A stretch of DNA of 64,000 bases from assembly GCF_000424985.1 (NCBI RefSeq), contig NZ_AUKX01000001.1:155740-219739 (forward strand), written 5' to 3'. This DNA is from Arenibacter latericius DSM 15913 (GTDB taxonomy: Bacteria > Bacteroidota > Bacteroidia > Flavobacteriales > Flavobacteriaceae). A program made the position numbers and the translations under genes. The first letter of the stretch is position 1. Each line of letters starts with the position of its first letter. A model generated the notes under the pieces. It searched no databases. It was not told the DNA's origin and saw nothing but the letters and a program-made list of their open reading frames with translations. Below are positions 36,827 to 45,089 of this stretch, in pieces.

Positions 36827-36852
36827 AGCCGAGATTTACGTCTCGGCTTTTT
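36827..36852 (+). terminator. Element-borne terminator of the tRNA operon
   Basis: AGCCGAGA (36827-36834) pairs perfectly with TCTCGGCT (36841-36848) around a 6-nt loop, then a T-run. It lies 10 bp after the tRNA-Leu, inside the element, and replaces the native terminator that is now stranded beyond attR at 48052. Confidence 0.92.
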
Positions 36853-36868
36853 CGTTTAAAAATGCCAC

Positions 36869-36893
36869 TTGGTACAACATAGGTACAACAATT
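36869..36893 (+). repeat. Left arm-type site: tandem GGTACAAC-ATA-GGTACAAC
   Basis: A 25-bp block made of two GGTACAAC octamers spaced by ATA and flanked by TT and AATT. It is identical to 47867-47891 near the other end, in the same orientation. It lies 51 bp inside attL, the place and form expected for integrase arm-binding sites. Confidence 0.75.
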
Positions 36894-37096
36894 TTCACCT
36901 CCCATTTACCTGTTTCAATATCATTATCATCTAACCACCCTCTACCCACAGACAATTACCATTCTTTCATCCTTGAGTTTAGGCAGTGGATACGGGAAAT
37001 ACCTTATCCAACATCATACTCTGAATTTCTATTTAGCCTATCCTAAAAGAGTATAAATTGGGTGAAAAGCCCAAAACTTAATTAAGTTGAAATTTT

Positions 37097-39382
37097 CTAC
37101 ATCGATAGCCAATTGCCCTTGTTTTTGGAATAATCCGTAAGCTCGTCCTTAAAACCGTTATAGGTTTCTTCCTCTTGGGAGCTGGTAGGGCCCATAAGCA
37201 TATCCAGGGCGTTATAACCTGTCTGGAGTATCCTGGCCTGTGCCTGACGGTCACGCTCCGTGGCAACAGCTGCCAAGGCTTCCTTGAATCCATTTTCCAT
37301 ATGGTGCTCCACTAGTTCGGGCGGCAAATTGGGCAATACACCTTCCAATACGTAACTATACGCCGCTTGTTTATAAAGTCCGCGTTCCATTAAATGCCCC
37401 ATCCATAAACTTTTTAAATTGTCCTGTCCTTTGGCTATTATATTGTTCAGGATGATCGGCTGGGCGGCGATGGCACTGGGTAGCTCAGGGGACGATTGCA
37501 AATAGTCCTGCATTTTCGTTGAAAGGGCGATCGTTACCGAATGTTTGGAGTACATGGAGCCTACCCTTAACTTTCCACCCTGCTGCTCAAAATAAAAGCC
37601 CCTAGCATTGAAAAAAGCGATATACTCCCTGGGCGATTTCTCAAAAGGTGCCTGCATCCGTTCAGCATACCGATGGTAAACTTTCAGGGCCAAGGTATCG
37701 AACCGCTCCCTAAAGGTTGGGGCCATAGCGTTGTAAAGCTTCGGGAATACCATGGGCAGGAATAGGGCGGTGGGACCCGGTTTTATCTCTTTGGCGGATT
37801 TGCCGTGCAGCAGCCCTTCCAACAACTTTTCATTTTCGCGTGCAAATCCAATTGGCATATACGGTTTTACACTCGTCTGGAGTAAGTGACTGCCCAGATC
37901 CACCGGTACTTGGTGGAGCTTGGAATTCGCATAGATCAACACTCCCTTATCGTATCGTACGCCCAGACTTTGTACAAGTGTACCAAGGACCTCCCTTTGG
38001 TCCAACGTACTGGTGAACAGCCGATCCCTGGCCCGTTGGATAAGGTCGGCCTTCTTTTGCAATTCCTGCTTTTCCTTATTAATGGCGGAGGTATATAGCT
38101 TCTCACTAAAAGGATAGTAGTGGGAGGCGATTACCTTCCATAACGTCTGATTATCGGTATGTAGGTATTTCTTAAGGAAGAGAAAGCGATCCGATTTCAT
38201 CATTTCCCTAACCAAATCATCTAAAGGAGTTTTGAGGATATGCTCAGAGAACAGGGGCTTGTATCGCAATTCTCGATAAGTCTTTTGGAAGGCTTCCCTT
38301 AGGCAACGTTGAAATTCCAATTCCAATTGCCTGCTATCCATATACATTTGGGTGTGTTCGGTTTGGAACAATTCGGGGTTCTCATGGATACCAAGGTTGC
38401 TCCCAATCTCATCGCTTCGCAGCACATAGCCCGATTTATCATAAATGGTGAAATCCACCACCTGTCCCTGGTCATTGTAGCTTAGCCTGCAATCGAGCTT
38501 TTGATGGGCGCCTAGGATCTCGGGGAGGTGCTTGGGGCGGAGGGTCCTGAATAGCTTATAGGTGGTGCGCACTTGCTTTTCCAAGCGTTTTTTTACCATG
38601 GGCAATAGGGCCGATTGTTTATTGCGCTCGAAGAGATGTTGGAGTTTGGGACCGGAGAATTGAGGGTGTACGGTATAACCGCCGATAAAACGGGATCGGT
38701 ACCCTTCCCTGGTAGCAATGCCATAAGCCACCCCTACCCTACCGGAACGCTCCACTACCTTCAGTTGGATATGGTACTTTTCCAGTAGTTTGCCAAGCTC
38801 CTCAAAACTCCGCACCTTATGTTTTTGCAGGGTATTGTTCAGTATATCCTGCATATAGAATCGGACCCCGTTACCATCCTGGGGATTAAGCTGAGGCGTT
38901 TCCGGTTTGGGAAGCTCCCGGACCGTTCTTTTTTCTGGGGAGGGGGAAAGTCCAAACTGTTTCTCCAGGTGTTTTTGGGCGGCCATGCTCCTTCTATAGT
39001 CAAAGGAAAGGTTGATCTGGCTACAGTCTTCCCTGATGGTACTGGAGACAATGTGCACGTGCTCGTGCTCGGTATCGTGATGCCGTACCACCATATAGGG
39101 CTGTTCCTCATAGCCCATGTATTCCATATAGGCTTTGGACAGGGACAAGAAAGTTTCATCGTCCAGGTGTTCACCTCGGGGAAGGTTCAGGGTGGCATGT
39201 ACATAGCGTTTTTCGGAGGCATGGCGGAAGCCCAAAAAGACCAGTACCTGTTCGAAGATCCTGAGGTTGGTATCCGTATCGGAATAGGTATTGTGGAAGC
39301 CGAGAATGGTAGATTCCGGTTTCTCCAGGACGTATTTCAGTACGCCTTGAACTTTGTTCCGATATAGGAGTCGTGCGATCAT
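37097..39382 (-). CDS. Relaxase / mobilization nuclease (MobP-type, Bacteroidota MobB-like)
   Basis: DNA relaxase of 761 residues that would nick oriT and pilot the strand during mobilization. The N-terminal relaxase domain (about 1-150) has the metal-binding three-histidine signature HHDTEHEHVHIV (His101-His110) and the preceding YVHATLNLPRGEHLDDE; candidate nicking tyrosines are Tyr7 and Tyr17. The remaining 600 residues show no recognised domain. Its ATG overlaps the mobC stop by 4 bp (ATGA), so they are coupled. Base composition is clearly more G+C rich than neighbouring chromosomal genes, a sign of transfer. Confidence 0.9.
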   Translation of the reverse strand: MIARLLYRNKVQGVLKYVLEKPESTILGFHNTYSDTDTNLRIFEQVLVFLGFRHASEKRYVHATLNLPRGEHLDDETFLSLSKAYMEYMGYEEQPYMVVRHHDTEHEHVHIVSSTIREDCSQINLSFDYRRSMAAQKHLEKQFGLSPSPEKRTVRELPKPETPQLNPQDGNGVRFYMQDILNNTLQKHKVRSFEELGKLLEKYHIQLKVVERSGRVGVAYGIATREGYRSRFIGGYTVHPQFSGPKLQHLFERNKQSALLPMVKKRLEKQVRTTYKLFRTLRPKHLPEILGAHQKLDCRLSYNDQGQVVDFTIYDKSGYVLRSDEIGSNLGIHENPELFQTEHTQMYMDSRQLELEFQRCLREAFQKTYRELRYKPLFSEHILKTPLDDLVREMMKSDRFLFLKKYLHTDNQTLWKVIASHYYPFSEKLYTSAINKEKQELQKKADLIQRARDRLFTSTLDQREVLGTLVQSLGVRYDKGVLIYANSKLHQVPVDLGSHLLQTSVKPYMPIGFARENEKLLEGLLHGKSAKEIKPGPTALFLPMVFPKLYNAMAPTFRERFDTLALKVYHRYAERMQAPFEKSPREYIAFFNARGFYFEQQGGKLRVGSMYSKHSVTIALSTKMQDYLQSSPELPSAIAAQPIILNNIIAKGQDNLKSLWMGHLMERGLYKQAAYSYVLEGVLPNLPPELVEHHMENGFKEALAAVATERDRQAQARILQTGYNALDMLMGPTSSQEEETYNGFKDELTDYSKNKGNWLSM

Positions 39383-39768
39383 GGCTGGTTCGTATTGTTA
39401 ATAATCGTGTTCAAGGTAGCAACTAGGGAATTGGCCTTTTCCATCTCCCGCACAAGGCTTGCATTGGGGCTCCGTCTATTCTTGTAATGGGCCACTTTTA
39501 CCAATTGATTAATATTGGTCCCTATTTTGTTCAGCTGGTACCCGACCTTAGGCGTACTAGCAGGGAGACATTCAACATTCATTACCTCCTTGTTCAGAAT
39601 GAGGCTCCTTAAAAAGGGGCCCACCGTACCTCTTTTATGGAAATCGACCTGATAGGACCGTAAAAGCGCCTGCACTTTTTCCAGTTCCTCGGTGTTGAAC
39701 CGGAGCGTAATGGCATGCTTTCGCTTGCTCTCCCCTAACCGTTTTCTGCCGATGTTGCCAGTTGCCAT
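39379..39768 (-). CDS. MobC-like mobilization accessory protein
   Basis: A 129-residue basic protein with a ribbon-helix-helix style start (KHAITLRFNTEELEKVQALLRS) and the C-terminal MobC pattern LNKIGTNINQLVKVAHYKNRRSPN ... MEKANSLVATLNTII. MobC proteins bind oriT and help the relaxase open the strands. It is translationally coupled to the relaxase downstream, and its start lies 18 bp from the hairpin array on its upstream side, as usual for mob operons. Confidence 0.88.
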   Translation of the reverse strand: MATGNIGRKRLGESKRKHAITLRFNTEELEKVQALLRSYQVDFHKRGTVGPFLRSLILNKEVMNVECLPASTPKVGYQLNKIGTNINQLVKVAHYKNRRSPNASLVREMEKANSLVATLNTIINNTNQP

Positions 39769-39786
39769 TATTTTTCTTGTTTTTTA

Positions 39787-39870
39787 CTGCCGAGGGCAGC
39801 TTTTCACTTCGCTAGAAGTAGGAGTTTTGCGTTGCGCAAAACATAACTTGCTATCCGTTAAAAACGGATA
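39787..39870. other. Hairpin array, candidate oriT
   Basis: Four perfect inverted repeats in 84 bp directly upstream of mobC: CTGCC/GGCAG (39787-39799), ACTTC/GAAGT (39806-39819), GTTTTGCG/CGCAAAAC (39824-39842) and TATCCGT/ACGGATA (39852-39870). Dense hairpins next to mobC-relaxase are the usual look of a transfer origin. The nick site itself cannot be placed. Confidence 0.65.
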
Positions 39871-40635
39871 ATCCTATATAAACATAACACATCAAAAACC
39901 AATCTAAAAGACTTATTTACAGTATTTTACACGTCAAACCAATTAAAGGTAATTAAAGACCAATATAGACCAGCACTGGTTCTTAATGGTCTTTAATTCA
40001 TTTGAAAAAAATGATGTAAAACGGTAAAAACGGCTCATTTTCATAGCGAGGGAGAAAAAGGGCAAGGGGTTTTTCACCCCTTGTGCTTTGGTGCGGGCCC
40101 GAGGCGTTCGGGCAAGACTGCCGGCGAGATCCTCCCCTAACGGATTAGAGGAAATATGGGGAGGGAAAAGAATTGGTTCGGAAGCTTGACCCGATGGCCG
40201 CATGGGCTCGGGATAATCTATAAGTAAACTTCTACTGAAAGTCTAATTTCACCTGGGGTTAAGTACACTTTAGAGGTTTAGTATTTTGTTTCTTAAAACA
40301 TTCCATTTAAGGAACTATCAAAAATTAGACGTTTAACGGATAAACCATAGGAACTACTTGCAAACCGCGAGTTAGAAGCGCTATGCCATAAGGTAAATGT
40401 TTAACCTAAAAATGACAGGACGATCCTCCGAACTAGCGAAAAAGTTGGATTGAAGAGACTGAAAACAAGTTGAAAATCAAAAGCCAACACAAATCCACGG
40501 CAAATCTGCCGAAATACAACTCCATAAAAAAACGCTAAGAAGAAAGCTCTCCCCATAGAAGGAGACCGGATCCGTCAACAAAATATTCAGGCCTTGCCTA
40601 TCGGCGGAATACTACTTAGTTATTCTCTGCAGGTT
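39871..40635. other. 765-bp non-coding mob region with further palindromes
   Basis: No convincing gene is seen. It holds a 12-bp inverted repeat (AATTAAAGACCA 39951-39962, TGGTCTTTAATT 39987-39998) with a nested ACCAG/CTGGT, a CAAGGGG/CCCCTTG hairpin (40063-40083), and GCCCGA/TCGGGC (40097-40113), then a 27-bp repeat unit at 40236. The part 40030-40205 is strongly G+C rich like the relaxase gene, while 40205-40635 returns to A+T rich sequence in which I recognise nothing. Confidence 0.6.
40236..40262 (+). repeat. 27-bp imperfect direct repeat, left of the S41 gene
   Basis: Begins TGAAAGTCTAATT and ends TGGGGTTAA; matches 43110-43136 at 24 of 27 positions, same orientation. The pair brackets 2.9 kb containing only the S41 protease gene. 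Confidence 0.75.
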
Positions 40636-42843
40636 TTATTCCTTCATTATAGTTTCAATCGCTTTTTCAAGTAATTCGTCTTTTCCTTGTCTTATTCCCT
40701 CAATTGACGGTTGTACTTCTATGTCAGGTACTATTCCAATTCTTTGAGTCTCTGTACCATCAGGGTAATAAACTCCAATTCCAGAAATCATTGTTCTAAG
40801 TCCTCCAGGTAGCATAATTGCTGATACGTCTCCGTCTGCTCCTGCTGTTGTACTTCCAATAATTGTTGTATTATCTCCTGCTCTAAAAGCCATTGACGTA
40901 TATTCTGCTAGACTTTGAGATAATTCATTGACTAACACAACTAATTTCCCCTTGTAAGTTTTGCCTTGACTCGGAATTTCTAAATTGCTTGTAAATGTAA
41001 ATTCTCCTGGATTGTCAACATTTCCGTTTGTAAACTTTACAAAAGGTGTCGATGTCGAAACAAAATAAGAGCCCAAACTATAAGGAACAAAGGCTGATGG
41101 ATAATTGCGAATGTCTATGATGATTCCTTTCGTGTCCTTAAAATCTTTTTTTATTTGGGAAATATCCTCTCCCTTGATTGTTTGAAGCGTTATATACCCT
41201 ATATTGTTGTCCAACATTTTATAAGATTTGTCATCACTTTTTCTGTACCAACTATAAATATTAAGACTGTCTTTTGGATATAATTTAAGTGTCTTTGTTT
41301 GAGGTTCAGAATCTCCTGAAACAAACTCAATTTCAATATTTTCCGAGTTTGAGCGTAGAAGGTCTGCCGAAATATCTCGTAGTCTTGTTGGTTCGTTAGA
41401 AGCAGGATAATATGTTGATTTCTCTTTTACGATTTTGTCGATAGGATTTCCATTTATTTTTGTAATTACATCGCCAATTTCCAAACCAATTTCGCTTCTA
41501 AGTTCTTCGTTATAATAATCTGTTACAACTAATTTATTTTCAACAAAACGTAGGTGAATAGGTGAATATTTAGAACCTTTCCACTCATCAATTTTGTCCG
41601 CTCCGCCCCATAGATTTGCGTGTGAGTCTTGAATATCTCCTATAAGTTGAATAGCAGCCAATTCATATATTAATTCGTTTTCTGCATTTATAAATAGAGG
41701 GATGTATTCTTTTAATTTTTTATTCCAATCTTCATCAATTAAGTGTTTGTATGGGAAAAAGTAGTTTATCATATTCCAATATCGATAAAGAGATAATAGT
41801 CTAAATCCATCATCGGGGAAAGACATATTTGAATATGGATTTTCATTTTTAAATTCAGGGTTGCCAACATTAGCAGTCATTCCAATGTAATAGTGCTTAC
41901 CTTGTGAACGGTTGTTGTAAACGTATAACAATTTATTTTTCAAATCTGCACTTTGGTTGTTAATCCATTTTAAATCGGGTTTCAGAAAAGCATTTTTATC
42001 GGTTACTTGACATTTTTCACATTCCTTTACTTGACCAAATGAATCAATCCATTCAAGAATAATTTTATCTCTTTCGATAGGGTTTTCCACCATAATGTAC
42101 TTTGGTAAGAACCTAAAAAGTTCATAGTCCCAATTATAATTTCCATTCGCAATTTCAGGATGATGATATTTCAGAAAGCCCCAAATCCGACCTAACAATT
42201 CAAGATTGTCAATATTTTCGGTAGTCAAATTAGAAAATTCAATTAATGACCCGCTATCAAATTCCTTGTCAAGTTGTGCTTTTAATAATTGTTTTTCTAC
42301 TTTTTTTAAAGTTTGTACATTTTTACCATCAATTGAAAGAGTGAAGTCGTCAAACCAAACTTCTCCTTTCCCTGAAAGTATTCCTGCTATAAAAATATTT
42401 TCTGCTTCTTCTGGGTAATTAAGAGAGATAGTATATTTCTGCCAATCTCTTGTTCCTGTTACGTTTTGGTTTTGCATATTGTCAAAAGCCAATGAACTTC
42501 CATTCCCATCAACTCGTAATAACAAACCTGCAAATCCATTTTCTACATTTTTGGTTTTCATATAACCATCAAGCTGTATAGTCTTACCTAAATAGTTAGC
42601 TGGAATTTTATAGGCAATACTTCCAAAGGAACTTCCTGTTTGGTCGGATGTGATTTTACCTGATTTGTCACCTGAATGAGTAATTGAATCAATTGTCAAT
42701 TCATAATTACCCCATTTGACCCATCCGTCAGAAAGGGAAGTGTTCTCACTCTGTTTTTCAAAACCGAGATTATATTTTTCTGGTTCTTGGGCTTGACAAC
42801 TAATTGAAACTATTATCAGTAAAACTATTAGTGTTTTTTTCAT
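40636..42843 (-). CDS. S41-family (C-terminal processing / tricorn-like) peptidase, exported
   Basis: A 735-residue exported protease carried by the mobile element. The signal sequence ends near VSISCQAQ, with a possible lipobox Cys15 or plain cleavage after AQ. Residues about 25-175 form a carbohydrate-binding-like beta module (FEKQSENTSLSDGWVKWGNYEL ... GEVWFDDFTLSIDG), then a helical N-domain, a PDZ-like segment (LRSEIGLEIGDVITKINGNPI, about 455-475), and the S41 core with the nucleophile Ser644 in VVLVNELSQSLAEYTSMAF. Base use is low G+C, unlike the relaxase. Function in the element is unknown; it may be a host-adaptive passenger. Confidence 0.9.
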   Translation of the reverse strand: MKKTLIVLLIIVSISCQAQEPEKYNLGFEKQSENTSLSDGWVKWGNYELTIDSITHSGDKSGKITSDQTGSSFGSIAYKIPANYLGKTIQLDGYMKTKNVENGFAGLLLRVDGNGSSLAFDNMQNQNVTGTRDWQKYTISLNYPEEAENIFIAGILSGKGEVWFDDFTLSIDGKNVQTLKKVEKQLLKAQLDKEFDSGSLIEFSNLTTENIDNLELLGRIWGFLKYHHPEIANGNYNWDYELFRFLPKYIMVENPIERDKIILEWIDSFGQVKECEKCQVTDKNAFLKPDLKWINNQSADLKNKLLYVYNNRSQGKHYYIGMTANVGNPEFKNENPYSNMSFPDDGFRLLSLYRYWNMINYFFPYKHLIDEDWNKKLKEYIPLFINAENELIYELAAIQLIGDIQDSHANLWGGADKIDEWKGSKYSPIHLRFVENKLVVTDYYNEELRSEIGLEIGDVITKINGNPIDKIVKEKSTYYPASNEPTRLRDISADLLRSNSENIEIEFVSGDSEPQTKTLKLYPKDSLNIYSWYRKSDDKSYKMLDNNIGYITLQTIKGEDISQIKKDFKDTKGIIIDIRNYPSAFVPYSLGSYFVSTSTPFVKFTNGNVDNPGEFTFTSNLEIPSQGKTYKGKLVVLVNELSQSLAEYTSMAFRAGDNTTIIGSTTAGADGDVSAIMLPGGLRTMISGIGVYYPDGTETQRIGIVPDIEVQPSIEGIRQGKDELLEKAIETIMKE

Positions 42844-42874
42844 CGATTCGTTTTTTTAACTTGCAGAGAAGAAA

Positions 42875-42899
42875 GACATATGATCATTGATCATATGTC
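42875..42899. promoter_or_regulatory. 25-bp palindrome upstream of the S41 protease gene
   Basis: Arms GACATATGATCA and TGATCATATGTC are perfectly complementary over 12 bp around a single central T. It lies 32 bp upstream of the S41 ATG, where a repressor operator would overlap the promoter. No regulator gene adjoins it. Confidence 0.65.
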
Positions 42900-43109
42900 C
42901 TTTATACTAAAACCGCCAAATTAATGCTTATTAGTGAAATATAATAGATCCGTAAAACGGCCATTTTACGAATCTGTCCAAATACAATGCAGAAATATCC
43001 GTTCCCAGTGCCATTTGTCGTTCTTTTTAGTAGTTCCGGTAATTGACCTTTTACAGAACTAAAAAAGTATATTTAAACGACCCCTGAAATAAACGCCATG
43101 GAGGTTTTT

Positions 43110-43136
43110 TGAAAGTCTAATTGAACGTGGGGTTAA
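43110..43136 (+). repeat. 27-bp imperfect direct repeat, right of the S41 gene
   Basis: Partner of 40236-40262, differing at three positions (14, 15 and 18). Both copies start TGAAAGTCTAATT and end TGGGGTTAA. Confidence 0.75.
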
Positions 43137-43212
43137 TTGCTGTTACTTAAAGCCCCGTCAAACCTATTTTTTAACAATGATTTATTAAAACGCAAGTCAA
43201 TAATATGTTATT

Positions 43213-43231
43213 TTACGTATATTGTATGTAA
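43213..43231 (+). promoter_or_regulatory. Likely ParD operator
   Basis: Imperfect 19-bp palindrome reading TTACgTAtaTTGTAtGTAA, ending 15 bp before the parD ATG. RHH antitoxins usually autoregulate from such a site. Confidence 0.55.
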
Positions 43232-43246
43232 ATAAAGCTTGAAATT

Positions 43247-43522
43247 ATGGCCACAATTAGAAAATCATTGACTATTACCACTTCTCAAGAGAAATGGATA
43301 AAGCTACAAATTGAAAATGGTGGTTTCGCTAATGACAGCGAATATATGCGACATCTAATACGTTTAGATCAGGAACGCAATAGGGAGTTTTTAATGACCA
43401 AAACAGCAATACAAGAAGGCTATGATAGCGGTATGAGCTCTAAAATTAGGTCGGTTGAAGAAATTGTTGAGGCGGCCAAATCTCGCAAGAAAAATAGCGT
43501 TCAAACACCCATGGATGAATAG
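43247..43522 (+). CDS. parD: ParD-family antitoxin
   Basis: A 91-residue ribbon-helix-helix protein: the N-terminal strand RKSLTITTSQEKWIKLQIENGGFANDSEYMRHLIRLDQER is the DNA-binding dimer fold, followed by a flexible toxin-binding tail (KTAIQEGYDSGMSSKIRSVEEIVEAAKSRKK). It should neutralise the ParE encoded next and repress the operon through the palindrome at 43213. Its stop overlaps the parE start by 8 bp. Confidence 0.9.
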   Translation: MATIRKSLTITTSQEKWIKLQIENGGFANDSEYMRHLIRLDQERNREFLMTKTAIQEGYDSGMSSKIRSVEEIVEAAKSRKKNSVQTPMDE

Positions 43523-43805
43523 ATACAATTTATCATCGAAAGCTGACAAGGATATAGACGATATCGTAGACTATACGTTAGTGACTTGGGGTGAATCACA
43601 GACATATGACTATGTTTCCGAGTTAGTTCAATTTTTCCAAAGGCTTGCTGATAGTCCCGAAATTGGGCGTAGTGCTGCTGAATATGCACCTTCACTAAAA
43701 AAATATATCTTCAAAGCGCATACAATATTTTATGAGCCGACTAAAAATGGCATCTTCGTCGTTCGAATTTTAGGACAGCGGCAAGACTTTAAGAGACAGC
43801 TTTAA
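43515..43805 (+). CDS. parE: ParE/RelE-superfamily toxin
   Basis: A 96-residue toxin of the ParE/RelE fold: YNLSSKADKDIDDIVDYTLVTWGESQTYDYV at the N-terminal helices, then FQRLADSPEIGRSAAEYAPSLKKYIFKAHTIFYEPTKNGIFVVRILGQRQDFKRQL, the standard ParE ending. ParE proteins poison gyrase; that target is inferred from the family. The start at 43515 (MNRYNLSSKAD) is chosen because it overlaps parD slightly, as usual; an earlier ATG lies deep in parD. The pair probably stabilises the element. Confidence 0.9.
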   Translation: MNRYNLSSKADKDIDDIVDYTLVTWGESQTYDYVSELVQFFQRLADSPEIGRSAAEYAPSLKKYIFKAHTIFYEPTKNGIFVVRILGQRQDFKRQL

Positions 43806-43808
43806 GTG

Positions 43809-44666
43809 CTAATTGTCCGTAGGTTCCAGTAGCAATTTCAAAATAAAAGAGTCTTTTCTTTTATTTATTCCTAGTACTTCACAATTTATCTCCTCACCAT
43901 CTTTCAAATTATAAACAAACTCTTTTAAGCGAGATATGGAATTAGGATAAATCTCCCTTCTTACTGGAATAATTGCTTTATGCTTTCCTAATACATAAAA
44001 TTCAGGTTGCCCTTCTTTTCCAATGACAACACTTACATTTTGGATAGTTCCGATAAGTTGATCCGTTTCCCCATTACACCATTTTCCCCGATCACGATTA
44101 TCCCTAAGTTGAGGGTGTCCATCTTTGTTGAATCCTTGAAAACGAACGACAATAACCTTACCCTCCCTCCAATGGTCATAATCTGATTCTTTAACCAGGG
44201 TCGATTTGTGAATTAAGCCCAAAATTGAACCAAATTTCCATTTAAAGTGTACACCTATGTCTACAAAAACGCCATATTTTGTCTTCTGCAGAATAACACC
44301 GCGATACCTAGCACCTTCCATCAGTTTCGGATATTCAAAAGTTTGTTGCGTGGCATCTATATGGATTGAAATTGGGTTTTCTTCAAACTTGTAGATTGTA
44401 CCCCTAAAATAATTTCCAACAAGATAATTGGAAACATTGTGCCAATAATCTAATGAAGGATATGACCAGCTCAATTGTTTGAAAGAAACATATGCAAATA
44501 ATCCCCCAACTTTTACAGTAAATCCTTTTGCCTTGGCTTCCACAATACGAAATGTTAATCTTTCCTGGTTTGCATAAGCCTTCTTTAAATTCATCAATAA
44601 TCTTTGAAGATAATCATCATCATTTGAGTCGGCATCTATTTTGATATATTCAGTAGTTTTACTCAT
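43809..44666 (-). CDS. S1-like RNA-binding domain protein
   Basis: A 285-residue soluble protein with repeated OB-fold features. The clearest S1 domain is at about 117-190 (EGARYRGVILQKTKYGVFVDIGVHFKWKFGSILGLIHKSTLV); a degenerate S1-like unit precedes it (TFRIVEAKAKGFTVKVGGLFAYVSFKQLSW, 38-67) and another follows (IGTIQNVSVVIGKEGQPEFYVLGKHKAIIPV, 205-235; GEEINCEVLGINKRKDSFILKL, 257-278). It looks like a miniature ribosomal protein S1. Carried on the mobile element between two toxin-antitoxin loci and converging on parE with a 3-bp gap. Function unknown; RNA binding or translation modulation is an inference. Confidence 0.7.
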   Translation of the reverse strand: MSKTTEYIKIDADSNDDDYLQRLLMNLKKAYANQERLTFRIVEAKAKGFTVKVGGLFAYVSFKQLSWSYPSLDYWHNVSNYLVGNYFRGTIYKFEENPISIHIDATQQTFEYPKLMEGARYRGVILQKTKYGVFVDIGVHFKWKFGSILGLIHKSTLVKESDYDHWREGKVIVVRFQGFNKDGHPQLRDNRDRGKWCNGETDQLIGTIQNVSVVIGKEGQPEFYVLGKHKAIIPVRREIYPNSISRLKEFVYNLKDGEEINCEVLGINKRKDSFILKLLLEPTDN

Positions 44667-44984
44667 AGTTCAAGCATTCGTTCGCAACTGAGGCTACGTC
44701 ACCGGTATATATGGTGCGGTGGCGAAACAGTAAAAGTTTTGTGGCTTTATAAATATAGGAAAAACTTTAAATTGAACACCAAAGACCACATTGTCTGTAA
44801 GTTTTGTAAACGGGTGCACTAAGTCTTTATAACGATCAAAGAAACAATTCTACACGTAAGATCCAATGGATTACTTCCCGTCTTTAGGCAAGCCCCTATG
44901 TTCAAATCTTATCTCTGCATATATCCAATTCCATAGGCACTGGATACAATCACTCACACATGAAAATTAATAAGGCAATATGCA
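44667..44984. other. Gap between the S1-protein gene and the hip operators
   Basis: 318 bp of A+T-rich DNA with no reading frame that I can support. It must contain the leftward promoter of the S1-domain gene; I cannot assign it. Confidence 0.5.
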
Positions 44985-45085
44985 TTATACCCTAAAAGGT
45001 ATAATTATCAACCTCGCCCCTTCAACTACACCCAAAAGGGTATATTTTCAAGTTAATTCATTATATTGCACCCTAAAAGGTATAA
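44985..45085 (+). promoter_or_regulatory. Three HipB-type operators
   Basis: Three copies of a palindrome: TTATACC-CTAAAA-GGTATAA at 44985-45004 (perfect arms), TACACCC-AAAA-GGGTATA at 45027-45044 (one mismatch), and TTGCACC-CTAAAA-GGTATAA at 45066-45085. The last abuts the hipB ATG by 4 bp. Spacing (centres about 41 and 40 bp apart, close to four helical turns) suggests cooperative binding on one DNA face. Confidence 0.85.
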
Positions 45086-45089
45086 TATA

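Larger units (their letters stand above)
42844..43246. other. 403-bp gap upstream of the S41 gene and parD
   Basis: Divergent control region. It holds a long palindrome at 42875-42899, a second inverted repeat CGTAAAA/TTTTACG (42951-42957 and 42964-42970), the 27-bp repeat at 43110-43136 and the parD operator at 43213. No open reading frame of note. Confidence 0.6.

Noticed and set aside
36621..37046. 141-residue rightward frame over the tRNA pair
   Set aside because: It runs through both tRNAs and the terminator, so it cannot be a protein gene.
38819..39367. 182-residue rightward frame inside the relaxase gene
   Set aside because: It is antisense to the conserved relaxase domain and is open only because of the high G+C and codon bias there.
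39943..40203. 86-residue leftward reading frame upstream of mobC
   Set aside because: It lies across the G+C-rich hairpin region, has a proline/arginine-rich composition without domain features, and no plausible start context; the palindromes explain the sequence better.
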